Shown: positions 51,342 through 63,858, counted from the stretch's first letter. The stretch is DNA of 64,000 nt from Plasmodiophora brassicae (GCA_039704465.1 JASFAU010000020.1:186001-250000); one strand, 5' to 3'. Program-made: numbers and translations. Notes: generated by a model from the letters alone, not told the origin.

Positions 51342-54001
51342 TTAGAATTGCGCCCAGTCGGTGGCCGACGACGCGGGCGGCGGTTCGAATTCGGGCCAGA
51401 CGTCAGCGGCCGGGTCAGCAGCAGCAGGCGGCGGCGATCTGTTCTTGGCCGGTTCGTCGACCTTGCCCGCCTCGCTCGCCGGCGCCTTGTGGGACACGTC
51501 CCAGCCCGCCTCCTCGAACGGGTTCACGTCGTACGTCTTGGCGGAGAAGTCGTCGGACGCGTTGTGGGAGGCGGGAGCGGGGACGTCCCACGGGTCGGCG
51601 TCGGACGGGAACTCGAATCCGGACACGGGCGGGGCCGCTGCGCCGAACTCGAACGGCGGCGCCGTTGCAGGTGGCAACCGGGCTGCAGGTTCCGCCAACG
51701 CGTTCGCCATCGTGATCGGCGCCGACTTCATCGAGTTCCCGGAATTCGGTGCAGAAAAGTCGGCGTCCGTCAGCTCGGGGAACGTGAAATCGTCAGGGAG
51801 CGACAGCGCGGACGTCCCTGAGGTTGCCGCTGCTGCTGCTGCAGGTGGTGGTGGCGACCACGTCACCGGTGGCTTGGCGGGAGAAACGGGAGCCGATCGG
51901 GATGGGGGCGGTGGTGGTGACGACGTTGTGCCACGGTCTCCCGTCGCCGGGGGTGATGCCGATGCAGCAGCACCGGTAGCAGCAGCAGCAGCCTTCAGCC
52001 GATCCAGATTGACCTTCGCCGCAGCCAGGTCGGCACGCGCCTGCGTCGCCTGCTGGTCGCGCTGATCGTAATCAAGGGCGAGCCGGTTCAGGATCTGGAC
52101 CTGGCAATAACCGGTGAGAGCCGACCCCGGCCTCTGAACGCAGTACCATACCTGATACGACGACACCTCCTTGATGTGATCGATCTGCTTCAGGGTCTCC
52201 TCGATGTTCTGCTCGAGGCACACGACCGCCAGCTCCTTGTCCTGAACCTGCTGCTTCAGGTCGTCGGTGGTGCGCTGGAGCTGATCGCGTTCGGCGCGAA
52301 GGGCGTCCAGTTCCCGCAGGCCTTTGACGGTCTTCTCGGCGCATTCCTTCATGGCCGCAGCCTCTGCCGTGATGAGGCCTTGGATCTTCTCGATCTCGGC
52401 CTTCGCAACGGCAATGTCCTGGCGCACCTGATCGAACGCCGCCTGCTTGGCCTTGCGCTGCTCGACCATTTGCGCCAGGCTCGCCTCGGCAGCTTCGACC
52501 TGCTTCCGAAGGTTCTCGTTCTCTTCCTCGTAGTCCGGCAGCCTGGTCTGATACCCTTGGGCGGCCGCCTTTTGTTCTTCGATCTGCGCACGGGCCGAAT
52601 CCAGCCGGCGATGGTACTCGGCGCGAGCCGCGACCTGCTCTGGCAGAGGTTCCGTAGGTGCCTTCGGGGCTGACGGCTGCAGCATGTCAAGGCTCAGCTG
52701 GGACATCATCGACGGCATCGAGTTGTCAATGTGCAGCGGAGCACTCGGAGGTACTGGTTGTGGTTGAGGTACGTGCTGCGGCTGGGGCACTTGAGCCACT
52801 AGTTGCTGTTGCTGCGGCGCCATTTGCTGCTGGACAGGACTAATACCGACGGCGCCAATTGGAATTCCATTAGACTGTTGAGACACTTGTGATGCCTACG
52901 CAGAGGCAAATTCGCTCGATTCAGTTCAAAGCCGACACGTGATCCGACTGACCGTACGAACCATGAGCATTTGTCGATGATACTGAGCAAGCGGTTCTGG
53001 CAGCTTCTGGGGGACCGGAACACCAGACATCCGGACAGTCATTGTCAGATGCATCGCGATTGTGAACTCCTCCCTGAAACCATGGAATCAGCTATTTGCG
53101 CCTGCGGCAGACCGAGACATAGCCGACCTGTTGAGCTTGTTGTCTTGATCGATATCGGAAAGCAGCCAAATATCCCGAAGAACGACAGAGCTGAGCTTCG
53201 ACATGGTGAAGAAGCTCTTGGCCTCCTTGCCGTTAACGAACCCATCCTTGTCCGCATCGGCCTGGTCGAAATACTTCAAGTATGTCTCCCGTTTCTCGGG
53301 CGTGATCTCCCAGAGCGCGTCGCTCGGCTGCTTCAGCGCCGGTTGCCCACTGTACATCGCAGGAGGTGGCTGAGGCTGGGCCGCTTGTTGCAGTTGACCC
53401 TGCTGCTGCTGCTGCTGCTGTTGCTGTTGTTGATGTGCCAGTTGCTGTTGTTGCTGTGCCATCTGCATCTGCATTTGCTGCTGCTGGTACGCCTGTTGCT
53501 GTTGTTGAACGTTTGCCGGCTGCGATGCAGGACGCTGCGCCTGGCCCGGATAGTATTGCATAGCAGGGCCATGAAACAATGGGAGTGGCACATCTAACAC
53601 GACGAAATATCAGCAGACAGCCATAACGTGGAGATACGCCAGCGGAACCACCTCGATGCGTCACGAGAGACTCCTGCGTAACGGGCAGGCTGGCTTGCGC
53701 GATGGCAATCAGCCGGCATCCGACGAAAAACCCGTCCTTGTCGAGCTTGCCCGGTTTGCCTTGACTGGCGATATTCCAGATCTGCAGAACACGGGGCATC
53801 AGCACACCCTCCATCGCGGAACACATCCGCCCGTCATACAGCGGCCAGCGTCGGTCGCGGCAGTTTCGACGTGGTGAACAGGCCCGACACCTGGGCGCCG
53901 GTCACCTCGCCGACGTTGTGGTCGTCGACGAGCGCGAACAGGCGCTCGAACAGGGCGACCTCCTGCGCCGACAGCCGCAGGAACTGGGCCGCCTGCGCCA
54001 T
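51342..54001 (-). CDS. Eps15/Ede1-like endocytic EH-domain protein
   Basis: Clathrin-coat scaffold. Exon 1 (MAQAAQFLRLSAQEVALFER... LFTTSKLPRPTLAA) plus the next exon (IWNIASQGKPGKLDKDGFFV, CRLIAIAQ) form EH domain 1. After a Gln-rich tract (53395-53520 region) EH domain 2 follows: ALWEITPEKRETYLKYFDQA, then DADKDGFVNGKEA (EF-hand loop), SSVVLRDIWLLSDIDQDNKL. The next exon carries Pro/Gln linkers and a coiled coil of about 180 residues (EEENENLRKQVEAAEASLAQ onward). The C-terminal tail has DPW (DADPWDVP, AP-2 type) and NPF (DVNPFEEAGWD, EH ligand) motifs and ends TDWAQF. At least four introns. Two EH domains instead of Eps15's three. Confidence 0.9.
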
Positions 54002-54361
54002 CGTCGCCGGCCTCCCCCGACCGCTGCGTCAGTGCGGCCCCCCTCCGGGTCGACAAATGGCCGCCTGGGGCGTTACACGCACACACACAGACGACGCCGA
54101 CAGCAGCAGCCCCACGGCGCGACTACCTATGTAGACTGCACGGCGGCCACTGCGCGCGACGTTGGAAATAGATTCGCCCGCGTCGCGTCGAAATAAAATT
54201 CTTCGTCGGTGCGACGTCGACTGCTGACACACCCTCTCGTCAGCCGCGGCGCCTACCCGCCTGGATTTAGCATTTGCGTGGAGGCGCAAATGCGGGCGGC
54301 CCCGCCGTTCAGACAGCCGCAATTACTTACCGGGCGGCTACTCCCCGTCACGCCTGTTCGG

Positions 54362-54958
54362 ATGGTTGCGAGAAAACGAGCGCCTGGCGGTGCAGACGTC
54401 GAGGAGCCGCGTAAGGTTCGGAAAGTGTCGCGCGTGATCTATACGGTCGGGCACTCGACGGTGCCGGTCGAGGAGTTCGTGGAGAGCCTGACGGCGAATG
54501 CCGTCGCGACCGTGGTCGACATTCGATCGTACCCGTCGTCGCGTAAACACCCGCAGTTCGGCCAGGAGGCGTTGGCGAACACGCTGGAGGCGCATGGGAT
54601 TGCCTATGAGTGGCTGAAAGGCCTCGGTGGGCGAAGGAAGTTGCCGCCCGAGGCGGAGCGCCATAGCGACACGGAGGGCTGGACGCATCCCGCGTTCCGC
54701 GGGTACGCCGAGTACATGAGAACGGATGCCTTTGCGGACGCGTTGACACGACTGGAGGCGATCGCTGAATCGGGGCGGACCGCGATTATGTGTGCGGAAG
54801 CCTGCTGGTGGCGATGTCATCGTCGGATGGTGTCCGACGCGCTTCTGAACGCCGGATGGGACGTGGAGCACATCATGGCACGCGGCAGGACGAAACAGCA
54901 TGTACTCACCCCGTTCGCACAGACCACCAATGGCATCGTGACGTACCCGCCGTCTTGA
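54362..54958 (+). CDS. DUF488 family protein
   Basis: 198 codons from the Met at 54362 (MVARKRAPGGADVEEPRKVR), no intron. VIYTVGHSTVPVEEFVESL, then VVDIRSYPSSRKHPQFGQEA, YEWLKGLGGRRKLPP, HPAFRGYAEYMRT and IMCAEACWWRCHRRMVSDAL with the CxxxxxxxCHR motif are the full set of conserved DUF488 blocks. The family is mostly bacterial and archaeal; its biochemical role is unsettled. Intronless in an intron-rich neighbourhood, so bacterial origin by transfer is plausible. The frame is open upstream to 54209, but that part lacks family similarity. Confidence 0.9.
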   Translation: MVARKRAPGGADVEEPRKVRKVSRVIYTVGHSTVPVEEFVESLTANAVATVVDIRSYPSSRKHPQFGQEALANTLEAHGIAYEWLKGLGGRRKLPPEAERHSDTEGWTHPAFRGYAEYMRTDAFADALTRLEAIAESGRTAIMCAEACWWRCHRRMVSDALLNAGWDVEHIMARGRTKQHVLTPFAQTTNGIVTYPPS

Positions 54959-55262
54959 CGGTTGCATACACACAGAGTTGCCCATTACACGACTCATAGC
55001 GTGGGCCTGGAACCCGCCCTGCTGCTGCTGCTGTCAACGGGTTTCTCGGTTTCCTGGGCGAACGGCCCATGATGACCATAAAATGCTTCTCGGCCAGCTG
55101 TATTGCAGCGTACGGCACCGTTGCCGTCGGAGGCGCACTCAGCGACACGCCGGTATCTGAATACGTTGAGCACCTCCGTCAACGCACGTAACGAAGGGGG
55201 TTGACAGTTCAATGTATTGACGCAGGATGGATCTATGATGGCGAGAGAACCGGTTGCCCTCT
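54959..55262. other. No gene seen
   Basis: Interval between the convergent DUF488 and RPS15A genes. A CTG run (GCTGCTGCTGCTG near 55020) is the only feature. Confidence 0.5.
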
Positions 55263-55710
55263 TTAGTAGAAGTAGCCGAGGACTTTGCCACCGGTGTGCT
55301 TGCGTCGCGCCTCCTCATGGTCCATGATGCCCGCGGACGTTGTCATGACAATGTAACCGAACTGACGCGCGGGCAGCAGGTTGTTGACCCACTTCTCGTA
55401 GTTCTTGACCTGGATGTCGAACCGCGGCGAGATGACACCGCACTTGTTGATCCGGCCCAACAGGTTGATGACAACCTTGCCACCACGGCGGTCGTCAACA
55501 ATCTCGAACTCGCCAATGTAGCCTACCGGAGACGATCAGCGACGATTACGCAAACATCCGACGACGGTGCTCGCTACCGTGCTTCATCATGACGGTCAGG
55601 AACTTGATCACGACCTTGCTGGTCGGCCTGACGAGCACCTGACGCTTACCACGACGCTCAGCATTGACGATGCTGTTCAGCGTGTTGTTCAGAACGCTCA
55701 TGAGCACCAT
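55263..55710 (-). CDS. RPS15A: Cytosolic ribosomal protein uS8 (RPS15A)
   Basis: Small-subunit ribosomal protein. Exon 1 (ATG 55708-55710): [40 protein letters not shown] and MMKHG. Intron 55523-55577 (55 bp). Exon 2: [72 protein letters not shown]. About 130 residues, collinear over its full length with eukaryotic uS8. Divergent from the Atm1 gene, with 212 bp between start codons. Confidence 0.97.
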
Positions 55711-55922
55711 GGTGACGCGATCGGCAACAAATCCCCTACGCTGGGAGACTCCGTCGTTGCCGCCACGCAGTCCGTGACCTGCGCTATATGCGCTGCGCGC
55801 CCTAATATTAATCTCCAAAAACGACGATCGAAAAGCGCAACGGTTTTTTGCACATGTTCGTGCCAGTGTGCGCACCGGATCAGCCACGTGTGAAAAACGT
55901 TCATTTGCGTTTCGCAGTCGGC

Positions 55923-58566
55923 ATGATGATGAGGGATCCGGTGTCGGGATGGAGGCGGGCGTCGACCATCACGCTGGTCGCACGCCGCCGGACGCCCGTC
56001 GCTGTCGTACGTGGGCGGTGCCTGGTGACAGTACCGACACGGGCGCCTAGCGCTCCCGAGGATACGAGGCCGGAGGCGTCGTCGACGTCAATTTTGTTGA
56101 ACCTCGGGAGGACGATATGGAAGCGTGCGTCAGGGACGTCGTCGTCTGAGGCGTGTGCTGATTCACCGACGGGCAGATAATGATGCTGGCATGCGGGCGC
56201 GCGTGCTGACCTCGTTGGGGTTGCTGATTGGCGCAAAGATCGTGAACGTTCAGGTCCCGTTCCTGCTGAAGGACGCGATTGACTCGTTGAACATCGCGGT
56301 AGAATCTGGAACGATTCATACCGCTGTCCCAATCGCTGCGATAATTGGATGTAATTTCTGTTTTCCCTCTTCACACATTTGCAATTGTTTGCCAGTAGCG
56401 TAGTTTCGCATGAGGATTGTCGTGGATTGTTGCCCGGCCTGGTCTCACGTTAATGGACAGATGGTATGGTGCGAGCGCGCCCCCCCGTCTGAACGCAGTC
56501 GGACTCATGGAGAAGGGCAGGTGTTGCACGATCCGGAGCCGCCCTGCTTTCCGAACTGAGGACGGCCGTGTTTGCAAAAGTACCGACCCGCTGGTTGGGG
56601 AATGCTGGGGCGGTCCATGACTCCATGGCGTGTAGGTCGGTCATAATACGATGCGGGTGGTGGCGTTGGACGCGTTTCGGCACCTGCACTCCTTGGACTT
56701 GAGGTTCCACCTATCGAGAAACACGGGGGCTCTATCGCGGACGATTGACCGTGGTCAGCGTGGCATTGAACTCATCTTGAGGTCGCTGCTGTTCAACGTG
56801 GTGCCGACCATCTTCGAGATTGGCCTTGTCGCGTGGCTCCTCGTGCGTGTTTCCCCAGCGCGGTCTGGTGCGTGCTGAACAACGTTACGGAACAGGGCAC
56901 CAAATGCGGGTCCGATTACGCAGCCGTTACTGCTCTAACTGTCGGATCCTACACGGCGTTCACGATTGCTGTCACTCAGTGTTCGTTATCCAGTGAACCC
57001 ACCCCCTACGCTGTGTCGGGTGCTGACTGTTATCGGCAGGGAGGACGCAGTTCCGCCGTCAGATGAACCAGACGGATAACGAAGCCAACTCGAAGGCGGT
57101 GGACTCCTTGATCAATTACGAGGTACAGTACACGTTCCGATGGATGGCCTGCGTCGTTAATTCGGCGTGTCCAATAACAGACGGTGAAATTCTTCAACAA
57201 CGAGGACCTTGAATGCAAGCGGTACGATGAATCGTTGGCCGGGTACCAGAAGGCGGCGCTTAAGACGTCCACAAGTCTTTCATTATTGAACTTTGGGCAA
57301 GGTGGACCCCGTCGTGACCCTATCGAATGTACGCTGCTAATCAGTGGGGCCCAGGCGCAATATTTTCGTTGGGCATGACCGGAATGATGGTCCTCGCGGC
57401 GTACGATATCGGTCGCGGAAGTCTTACGCTGGGTGACCTTGTTATGGTCAACTCGCTTCTCTTTCAGCTGTCGGTACCTCTCAACTTTGTCGGCAGCGTC
57501 TACCGGGACGTCAAGCAATCGCTGATCGACATCGAGGCGATGAACGCGCTGCAGGCCGTGGAGCCTGCCGTCACTGATTCGCCTACGGCTAAGCCACTCC
57601 AGCTGACGAAAGGCGAGGTCTCCTTCAATGATGTCCATTTCTCCTATGACCAGCGGACGATTTTCGATGGGTTAACCTTCACTGTTCCAGCAGGCAAAAG
57701 CGTTGCTGTCGTTGGAGCCAGGTCGGCGTGCACGGCTAACACCCAACGTCGCTTCTGACTCTGGGTTTCGCTGCAGTGGGGGAGGCAAAAGCACCCTTCT
57801 ACGGTTGCTGTATCGCTTCTACGACCCGTCGTCGGGGTCCATCACCATCGATGGGCAAGACCTTCGGGGGGTTACGTTAGACAGCCTTCGACGAGTCATC
57901 GGTCCGTATCGGCACGCGCCCGCACGTCTTGCGACTGATCTTGCTGGCCCAGGCGTCGTCCCCCAGGACACCGTGCTCTTCAACGAGTCGCTTTATTTCA
58001 ACATTGCCTACGGCAACCCGTTGTCGTCGGCTGAGGACGTCTACAATGCCGCCTCAGCGGCCCAAGTCCATGCGGACAAGATGCCCCATGGGTTTAACAC
58101 CGTTGTCGGCGAACGCGGCCTGAAGCTCAGCGGTGGCGAAAAGCAGCGGGTCGCTATCGCCAGGATGATGCTGAAGGTACGCCACCACGATGCCCTTCGC
58201 AGTTGGGCGGGCCTGAACAGTGTACACAGGACGCTCCGATTGTGTTCTGCGACGAGGTCGAACGGAAATTGTCGCAATCAGCCGCTGGCCCCCTCCTGAC
58301 GCGTGACGTAGGCAACCAGCGCGCTGGACACGCACACGGAATCGCAGATTCTGATGTCGCTGAAATCGCTGACGGCCGGCCGCACGTCGATCTTCATCGC
58401 CCACCGCCTGTCCACCGTCGTGGACTGCGACCGGATCATCGTGATCCAGGGCGGGCGCGTCGTCGAGTCCGGCACCCACGCCGAACTGCTGGCCCAGCCC
58501 GAATCGCTCTACAGGTCGCTCTGGAACGCCCAGCAGCGGTCGTCGGCGGCTGCGTCTGGCTCATAA
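55923..58566 (+). CDS. ATM1: Mitochondrial ABC transporter Atm1/ABCB7-type
   Basis: Half-transporter of the inner mitochondrial membrane that exports a glutathione-linked sulfur compound for cytosolic Fe-S assembly. N-terminal Arg-rich presequence ([20 protein letters not shown]). Then [20 protein letters not shown] and [13 protein letters not shown] (TM1), [78 protein letters not shown] and [20 protein letters not shown]. The nucleotide-binding domain has [17 protein letters not shown] (Walker A), Q-loop [13 protein letters not shown], signature [14 protein letters not shown], Walker B PIVFCDE, and H-loop [13 protein letters not shown]. Stop at 58564-58566. About ten introns; several short exons (56400-57100) were not placed exactly. 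Confidence 0.92.
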
Positions 58567-58923
58567 ACTCGTCCGCGCTTCCCCGCTCGTCTGCCACACA
58601 CCTCCCGTCCCCGGTGACAAGCGCGTACTGGCGACCGCCGACCCGATGACGATCGTCGGCCAGAAGGTACGTCGCTTGAATAACGCTTCGCGAGTGTTCT
58701 CATTGGAGACGTATAGTCATCCCGAGATGGGCGGCCTGGAGCGGCGTTCGTTCTGGAACCTGCCTGTTGTTGTACCGGCCTATACCGCGTGAACAGCAGA
58801 GGGTTCTGGAACACGCGCCGGGGCCTGCTACAGGATATTCGTCACAGGAGGGCAGGTGCGCGCCCCTTCCATATCGAGGCGGCGCTGCCTGTGTGTGTGT
58901 CGCCCGCCGTCGGCGCCGCTGGC

Positions 58924-60466
58924 ATGCATCGCATAGGGGCGGCCGTCGTCCTCGTGCTGTGTGCGCACACGGCCACCTGCCTCGTCCGGCATGGCCTTCA
59001 TCGGCGGCCCCGATTCGCCCCGCTGAACATCGGGCAGACGACGTCGAGCGTCGGCATCACCAACCAGCAGTCGACGATCTTCACCGGGCGCGTCTCGATC
59101 GGGACGCCCGCGCAGACCTTCACCGCCATGTTCGACACGGGCTCGTTCGAGACCTGGGCCCCAGCGGCGCCGACGTGCGTCTCGCGGGGCTTCTGCTCCA
59201 CCGGCTTCACGATCGCGTCGTCCACAACGTCGCAACAACCCGCCCCGCCCACACCGTTCGAGGTTCGCCCCCGCCCGTTCGTCGCGCTGCGCCTGTCCCC
59301 GTTCGTGACGACCCGCGCGCGTGTGTGCACACAGGTGCGGTACGTGTCCAGCACGGTCGACGGGACCGCGTTCAGCGACTACGTCCAGATCGGGTCGCTG
59401 TCGACCGGCGCCCGGGTCCCGTTGGGGCTGGTGACGTACCAGCGCGGGTTCCCGTCGCCCCACGAGTTCGACGGCCTGGTCGGGATGGGCCCGAACAGCT
59501 CCGCCCTGCAGGGCGTCCTCGACGTCGCCGTCCGCGGCAACGGCGGCGAGGCGCGCCAGTTCTCGTTCTACCTGTCGGACGACAACGCGCCGACGTCCGG
59601 CGAGCTGACGATCGGCGGGTTCGACCCGGCGCACACGTCGTCGAACCTATCGTGGGTGCCGTGCCGGCCGTCGCAGAGCGCCTGGGACCTGCCGTACTGG
59701 GTGGTCCCCGCCGTGACGTTCGCGTACGGCGGCGTCCAGTTCCCTGCCGCGCCCGCCGTCGTCGACAGCGGCACCAGCTTCATCGTTGCGCCCGGGGCGG
59801 TGGCCGCCCAGATCTACGCCGCCGCCGGCAACGCTGTCGACCAGAACGGCAGCGTGTAGGGATGGGCGCGTCTGCGTGTGGCGCGTTGACCGACGCGCCC
59901 GCGTTGTAGGGAATGCTGGCACGTGCTCACGTTGCCGACGCTGACGGTGACGTTCGGCGACACGACGTTCACGCTCGGGCCGGAGCAGTACGCGTACCGT
60001 GCCGATACGTTCAGCTGCTTCATCGGCATCGAGAACGGCGGCGACAGCGCCGACGCCTGGATCCTCGGTGACCGTCGTCGTCGTCGCCGCCCGCCCGCCT
60101 CGCTTACTGAGACGCGCGCGCGATGCAGGCGACGCGTTCATGGCCAACTACCTGACCGTGTTCAGCTTCGAGGACCCGTCGATCCCGAACCCGGCCCGTC
60201 CCGCGACGCTGTCGCAGGTGCCCGGCCCACTCGCCGTCCACCATTGTGAGACCGTTGCCTGTCTGCCCGACTGTGCTCGCGGGTTGTGTGACACACGCGC
60301 GCGTGCAGGGGTCGGGTTCGGGACCGTCGCCCCGGCCAGGCCGGCGCGATTCCCAGCGCCGACCTGGTTCAACAGCTACCAGTTCCGCGTCCTCCTCATT
60401 GTGGTCGGGGCGACGCTCGTCGTGTTCGCCATCAGCTGCCTGTACTACAAGTGCCGACGACGGTAG
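58924..60466 (+). CDS. Membrane-anchored pepsin-like aspartic protease
   Basis: Signal peptide from the Met at 58924 (MHRIGAAVVLVLCAHTATCL), short prosegment, then FTGRVSIGTPAQTFTAMFDT continuing GSFETW, the first catalytic DTG. An intron ending ACACAG restores TPFE-VRYVSSTVDGTAFSDY. EFDGLVGMGPNSSAL and GELTIGGFDPAH follow, and AVVDSGTSFIVAP has the second catalytic DSG. A 57-bp intron near 59857 joins CWHVLTLPTLTVTFGD and TFSCFIGIENGGDS with paired cysteines. A further intron leads to WILG-DAFMANYLTVFSFED. The last exon ends with a transmembrane helix (RVLLIVVGATLVVFAISCLY) and KCRRR. Type I topology like BACE or yapsins; acts in the secretory pathway or at the surface. Confidence 0.88.
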
Positions 60467-60574
60467 CCGCGATAAAACAGGGGGGTGTTCCCCTCGCTAC
60501 GTCGACCCAGCACACCAGGGCATTCGGTGTATTCATGACGGGCGGCGAATGAGACGCGCGCGCGCGCGCCCGGC

Positions 60575-61516
60575 TTACCACCACAGCACCATCGACGACG
60601 GCAATGGTTTCGGCTTCAGGTTCGCGCCGCAGTGGCACGCCTTGCCGAACGGGGTCGGGTGCATGTGCCCCAGGCAGACGCCCTCGAACGCGTCGTGCGT
60701 GTGCGCGTACGACCGCTCGCCGCTGTCCAGCTTGGCGTCCGCCACGCGAATGCACTTGCGAACGGCGTCGGCGAGTTTCGTGCCCCCTTCGTACATCAGC
60801 GCGTCGGCGCGTTTGAACAGGTCGGCCAGGTCGCGGGCGCGATTGCCCGCCTGGGGCTCCCTGCCCAGGATGGCCTGGCGTAACAGCGGCTCAGACCGAC
60901 GATAGACGGCGGGCACAGGCAGGCAGGCACCTTGACCAGGACGGCCAGGTTGAACGTGCGCCCTTTGGGCACGCCCTCGTCCTCCGGCAAGCAGTCCGTC
61001 GTGAAGATCTCCCCGAGCGATACGAACTGGTCAAAGTTCACCATCTTGCGGAGCCTGTCGACGGGCAAGGCAGTGTGAGTGCCCTGCGAGAACCGCCCCG
61101 CACCTCAGGCCGGGCCAACGGGAAACGTACCCAATCTCGGCGAGCATCATCTCGGCACGGCCCCAGTCGGCCTGGCAGACCACGGTGGCGTTCTGCGGCA
61201 CGTACTTGAAGATGTGGGCGACGACCTGGTCGAGCGTCTGCTTGTTGGTGGCGTGGGCGTACTCCTCGCGCGTGATCCCCGTAATCGGCGTCAGCATCGA
61301 CTTCCAGTCGATTTTCGACGCCAGCGGCGAGGGCCCCATGACGAACGCGCTGAACTCGCGGTTCTCCTCGAACGACCCGCGGCGGCCTTCCTCGCGCGCC
61401 ATCTTGATGGCCTGCACCCGCAACGGGTACCGGTCGGCGCAGCTGGGCCCAGTCGCCCCGCACTGCACGTCGATCACAACGAAGGTGTCCCCACTCAGGT
61501 CCGGGCCGACCACCAT
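60575..61516 (-). CDS. DEDD exonuclease-like protein
   Basis: From MVVGPDLSGDTFVVIDVQCG (start 61516) the fold looks like a 3'-5' exonuclease. FVVIDVQ stands where DEDD enzymes have D-x-E. EENREFSAFVMGP and ITREEYAHATNKQTLDQVVA follow, then NATVVCQADWGRAEMMLAEI, corresponding to the second-Asp helix. An intron near 61060-61130 joins VDRLRKMVNFDQFVSLGEIF, and the C-terminal exon has RDLADLFKRADALMYEGGTK and RSYAHTHDAFEGVCLGHMHP (His-containing end segment). The product ends SSMVLWW. The Glu-to-Gln change would weaken metal binding, so it may be inactive or the alignment may be wrong. Family assignment is tentative; the exons themselves look real. Confidence 0.5.
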
Positions 61517-61739
61517 GTCGTCTACCTACTCGCCGTTCGCTGATCACCCTGGTTCGATCCCGCTGGAAATGAGGCGCCCCCGGGCTCGACGGGCGGTCCT
61601 CATTCATCGGTTTCGAACAGGCGCCGAATTTTGTCGGATCGGACATGCGAACGATTTAGGGCCCCGAACAACCTCCCGCTGCGGCGGCACCACAGCGAGT
61701 GCCGTTTAACGATGTCGTCGTTCGTCGACCCCCAGAAGG

Positions 61740-63858
61740 TCATGTATTGTCTGCGCCCGGATTCGGTCGTCCATGATCGTCCGCGCGTGTGGCGAGATGG
61801 TTCGCGCGGCGCTCCAGGGCGATGGACAGCGTCGGCCTGCGGATGCGGAGCCTGCCGTAGGCCCAGTCTGTGCTGGTGACGTGCCCCAGTTCGAACGTGT
61901 CGATGATGGCGAGCGCGCGCCGGGCCAGTGCATCGAACAGGTCATGGTCGGTCTGCTGGACCTTGGCAAACGCCCACGCGGTGTTGGAAACGTCTTGCGC
62001 ATTGAACGTATCGACCAGGTCTTGGGCGCGGCGGCCGAGCGCCTCGAATAGGCCACGATCCACGATGTTCAGTGTCGCGCACGACCATGCCAAATTGGCC
62101 ACATCGGACGCGATGAACGACTCGATCTCCATGATGGCACGCGCGCACAGCGCCGCCGTTAGTTGCGGGTTGCTGATCTCCAGTTTCGCCAACGACCAGG
62201 TCAAATTGCTGATTTCCTGGGCGTTGAATCTGTCCGTCATCCCAGCAGCATGACGGCCCAGCTTGTCGAACAGCACGCGGTCTAGAACCCCCAACTTGGC
62301 GAACGCCCACGACAGGTTGCCGATCGTCTGGGAGCTGAACCCGGTCGTCAGGCCGCTCGCGCGCCTGCTGATACATCCCATCAGTTCGGCGTGGAGAACC
62401 CCCGCCTTTGCAAATGCCCATGCAACGTTGGCAAGACACTGAGCATTGAAATTGCCCATCGTTTCAATAGCTCGTTGGCCAAGCGCCTTGAAAGCACCGG
62501 TGTCGACGGCGTCCGACTTGGCAAGTGCCCATGAAACCATGGATACCTCCGGGGCGTCGAAGCTGTCGATCGATGCAAGTACAGATTCCGGCAAGGCGTC
62601 GAACAGGGCCGGATGTTTATATCCCAATGCAGCGCACGCCCACGCGATGTTGGAGATGTCGTGGGGCGACAGCTTCGTCGGGTGGGCGATGACCTGCGCT
62701 GCAGCCGCATCGAGAATCGCAGCATCGGCGATCCGGACCGTTGCAAACGCCCAGGCCATGACGGCGGCCTGTTTCGGTTCCAGGCATTCGACCAGCTCCT
62801 GCGTGCGCCTGGCAATCGCATCGAACAATTCCAGATCTTTGTGACCCAATTTGGCGAACGCCCAGGTGAGCCGCGATATGTTCACAGGATTGAATGACTC
62901 CATGATAGCAGTGGCACGACCACTCATGGCCATGAGCAGAGCGTCATGTTTCAGGCCCATCGTGGCAAAGGCGGACGCAGCGGTTGCCAAGTCACGTGGA
63001 AGGTACCTGTTAATGTCCAGGACAATCCTGTTCGCGATGGCGCTGAACAGGTCATCGTTCGGGATGCCCAGCGTGGCAAATGCCAGGATCAATTGCGACG
63101 CGTTCAATGGCCCGATGGCGTCGAGTTCAGCGATCGACCGGCGTGCAATAATGGAAAACAGGGTCTCATCGCGAATGCCCAGTTTCGAACACGCGTTGGC
63201 CGTTATGCACAGCGACGCGGCATCGAACAGATGCGGGTACGATGTTATGCGGCGAATAACGGCCTCGTTCAGGTGGGCATCCGCGAAACCGATTCGGGCA
63301 GCTGCCCAGAGCAGAACGACCAGGTCCCGGTTGTCGATCCGCGAATCAGGAGCGATGGTTCGCGGAATAACGCTCCGGAAGAAACCGTGATCGAGGACGT
63401 CCAGTTTGGCGAGCGCGTTCACCAGTGTCGCGAGGTCCCAACCGCCCAGCATATGAAGGCCCTGACATACCCTGGCTTTGATGTCTCGCATGTAGCACAG
63501 CGCATCATTCCGGTCTGGCCGTGGTTGAGACGCACTGGATCGACATGACTCGTAGACGTGTGGGCGTACCGATGAATCCCTTGGACGTCAATTCTGCGAG
63601 GCGCTTCGACATGTGCGACAGCGTCCGGAGATGGAACCCGTTCGCACGGCTGATCAGATCCGGGAGGCACGACGTGATATTGGCGAGCTCGCGCTGCCGG
63701 TCGGGCGGCAGCTGCACGCCCGCGCTGGCGCTCCTGGCGACCTGGATCAGCAGCTTGTTGCAGATGCCCAGCGTGTACTGGTCCGGCGGGATGGCGTTGA
63801 TGCTGACCGTCGACAGCCGCCGGCGCCGCCACCGCGACGTCACCCTCCCCAACAACAT
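61740..63858 (-). CDS. Organellar OPR/HPR-like helical-repeat RNA-binding protein
   Basis: Exon 1 (ATG 63856-63858) is a mitochondrial-type presequence MLLGRVTSRWRRRRLSTVS followed by DQYTLGICNKLLIQVARSAS. A single intron near 63470-63580 leads to a long exon of about 570 codons made of some fourteen degenerate 36-38 residue helical repeats, each with a core like NISRLTWAFAKLG or DISNIAWACAALGYKH and an internal LFDAIARR helix. This is the pattern of octotricopeptide/heptatricopeptide proteins (Tbc2, FAST-related) that bind organellar RNA for stability or translation. No C-terminal RAP domain is seen; it ends GRPNPGADNT. The exact splice site between exons is uncertain. Confidence 0.8.

Noticed and set aside
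58767..59909. 380-codon plus-strand ORF in another frame over the aspartic protease
   Set aside because: Alternate-frame shadow, Arg/Pro-rich, whereas the chosen frame carries both catalytic DTG/DSG motifs and splice-consistent exons.
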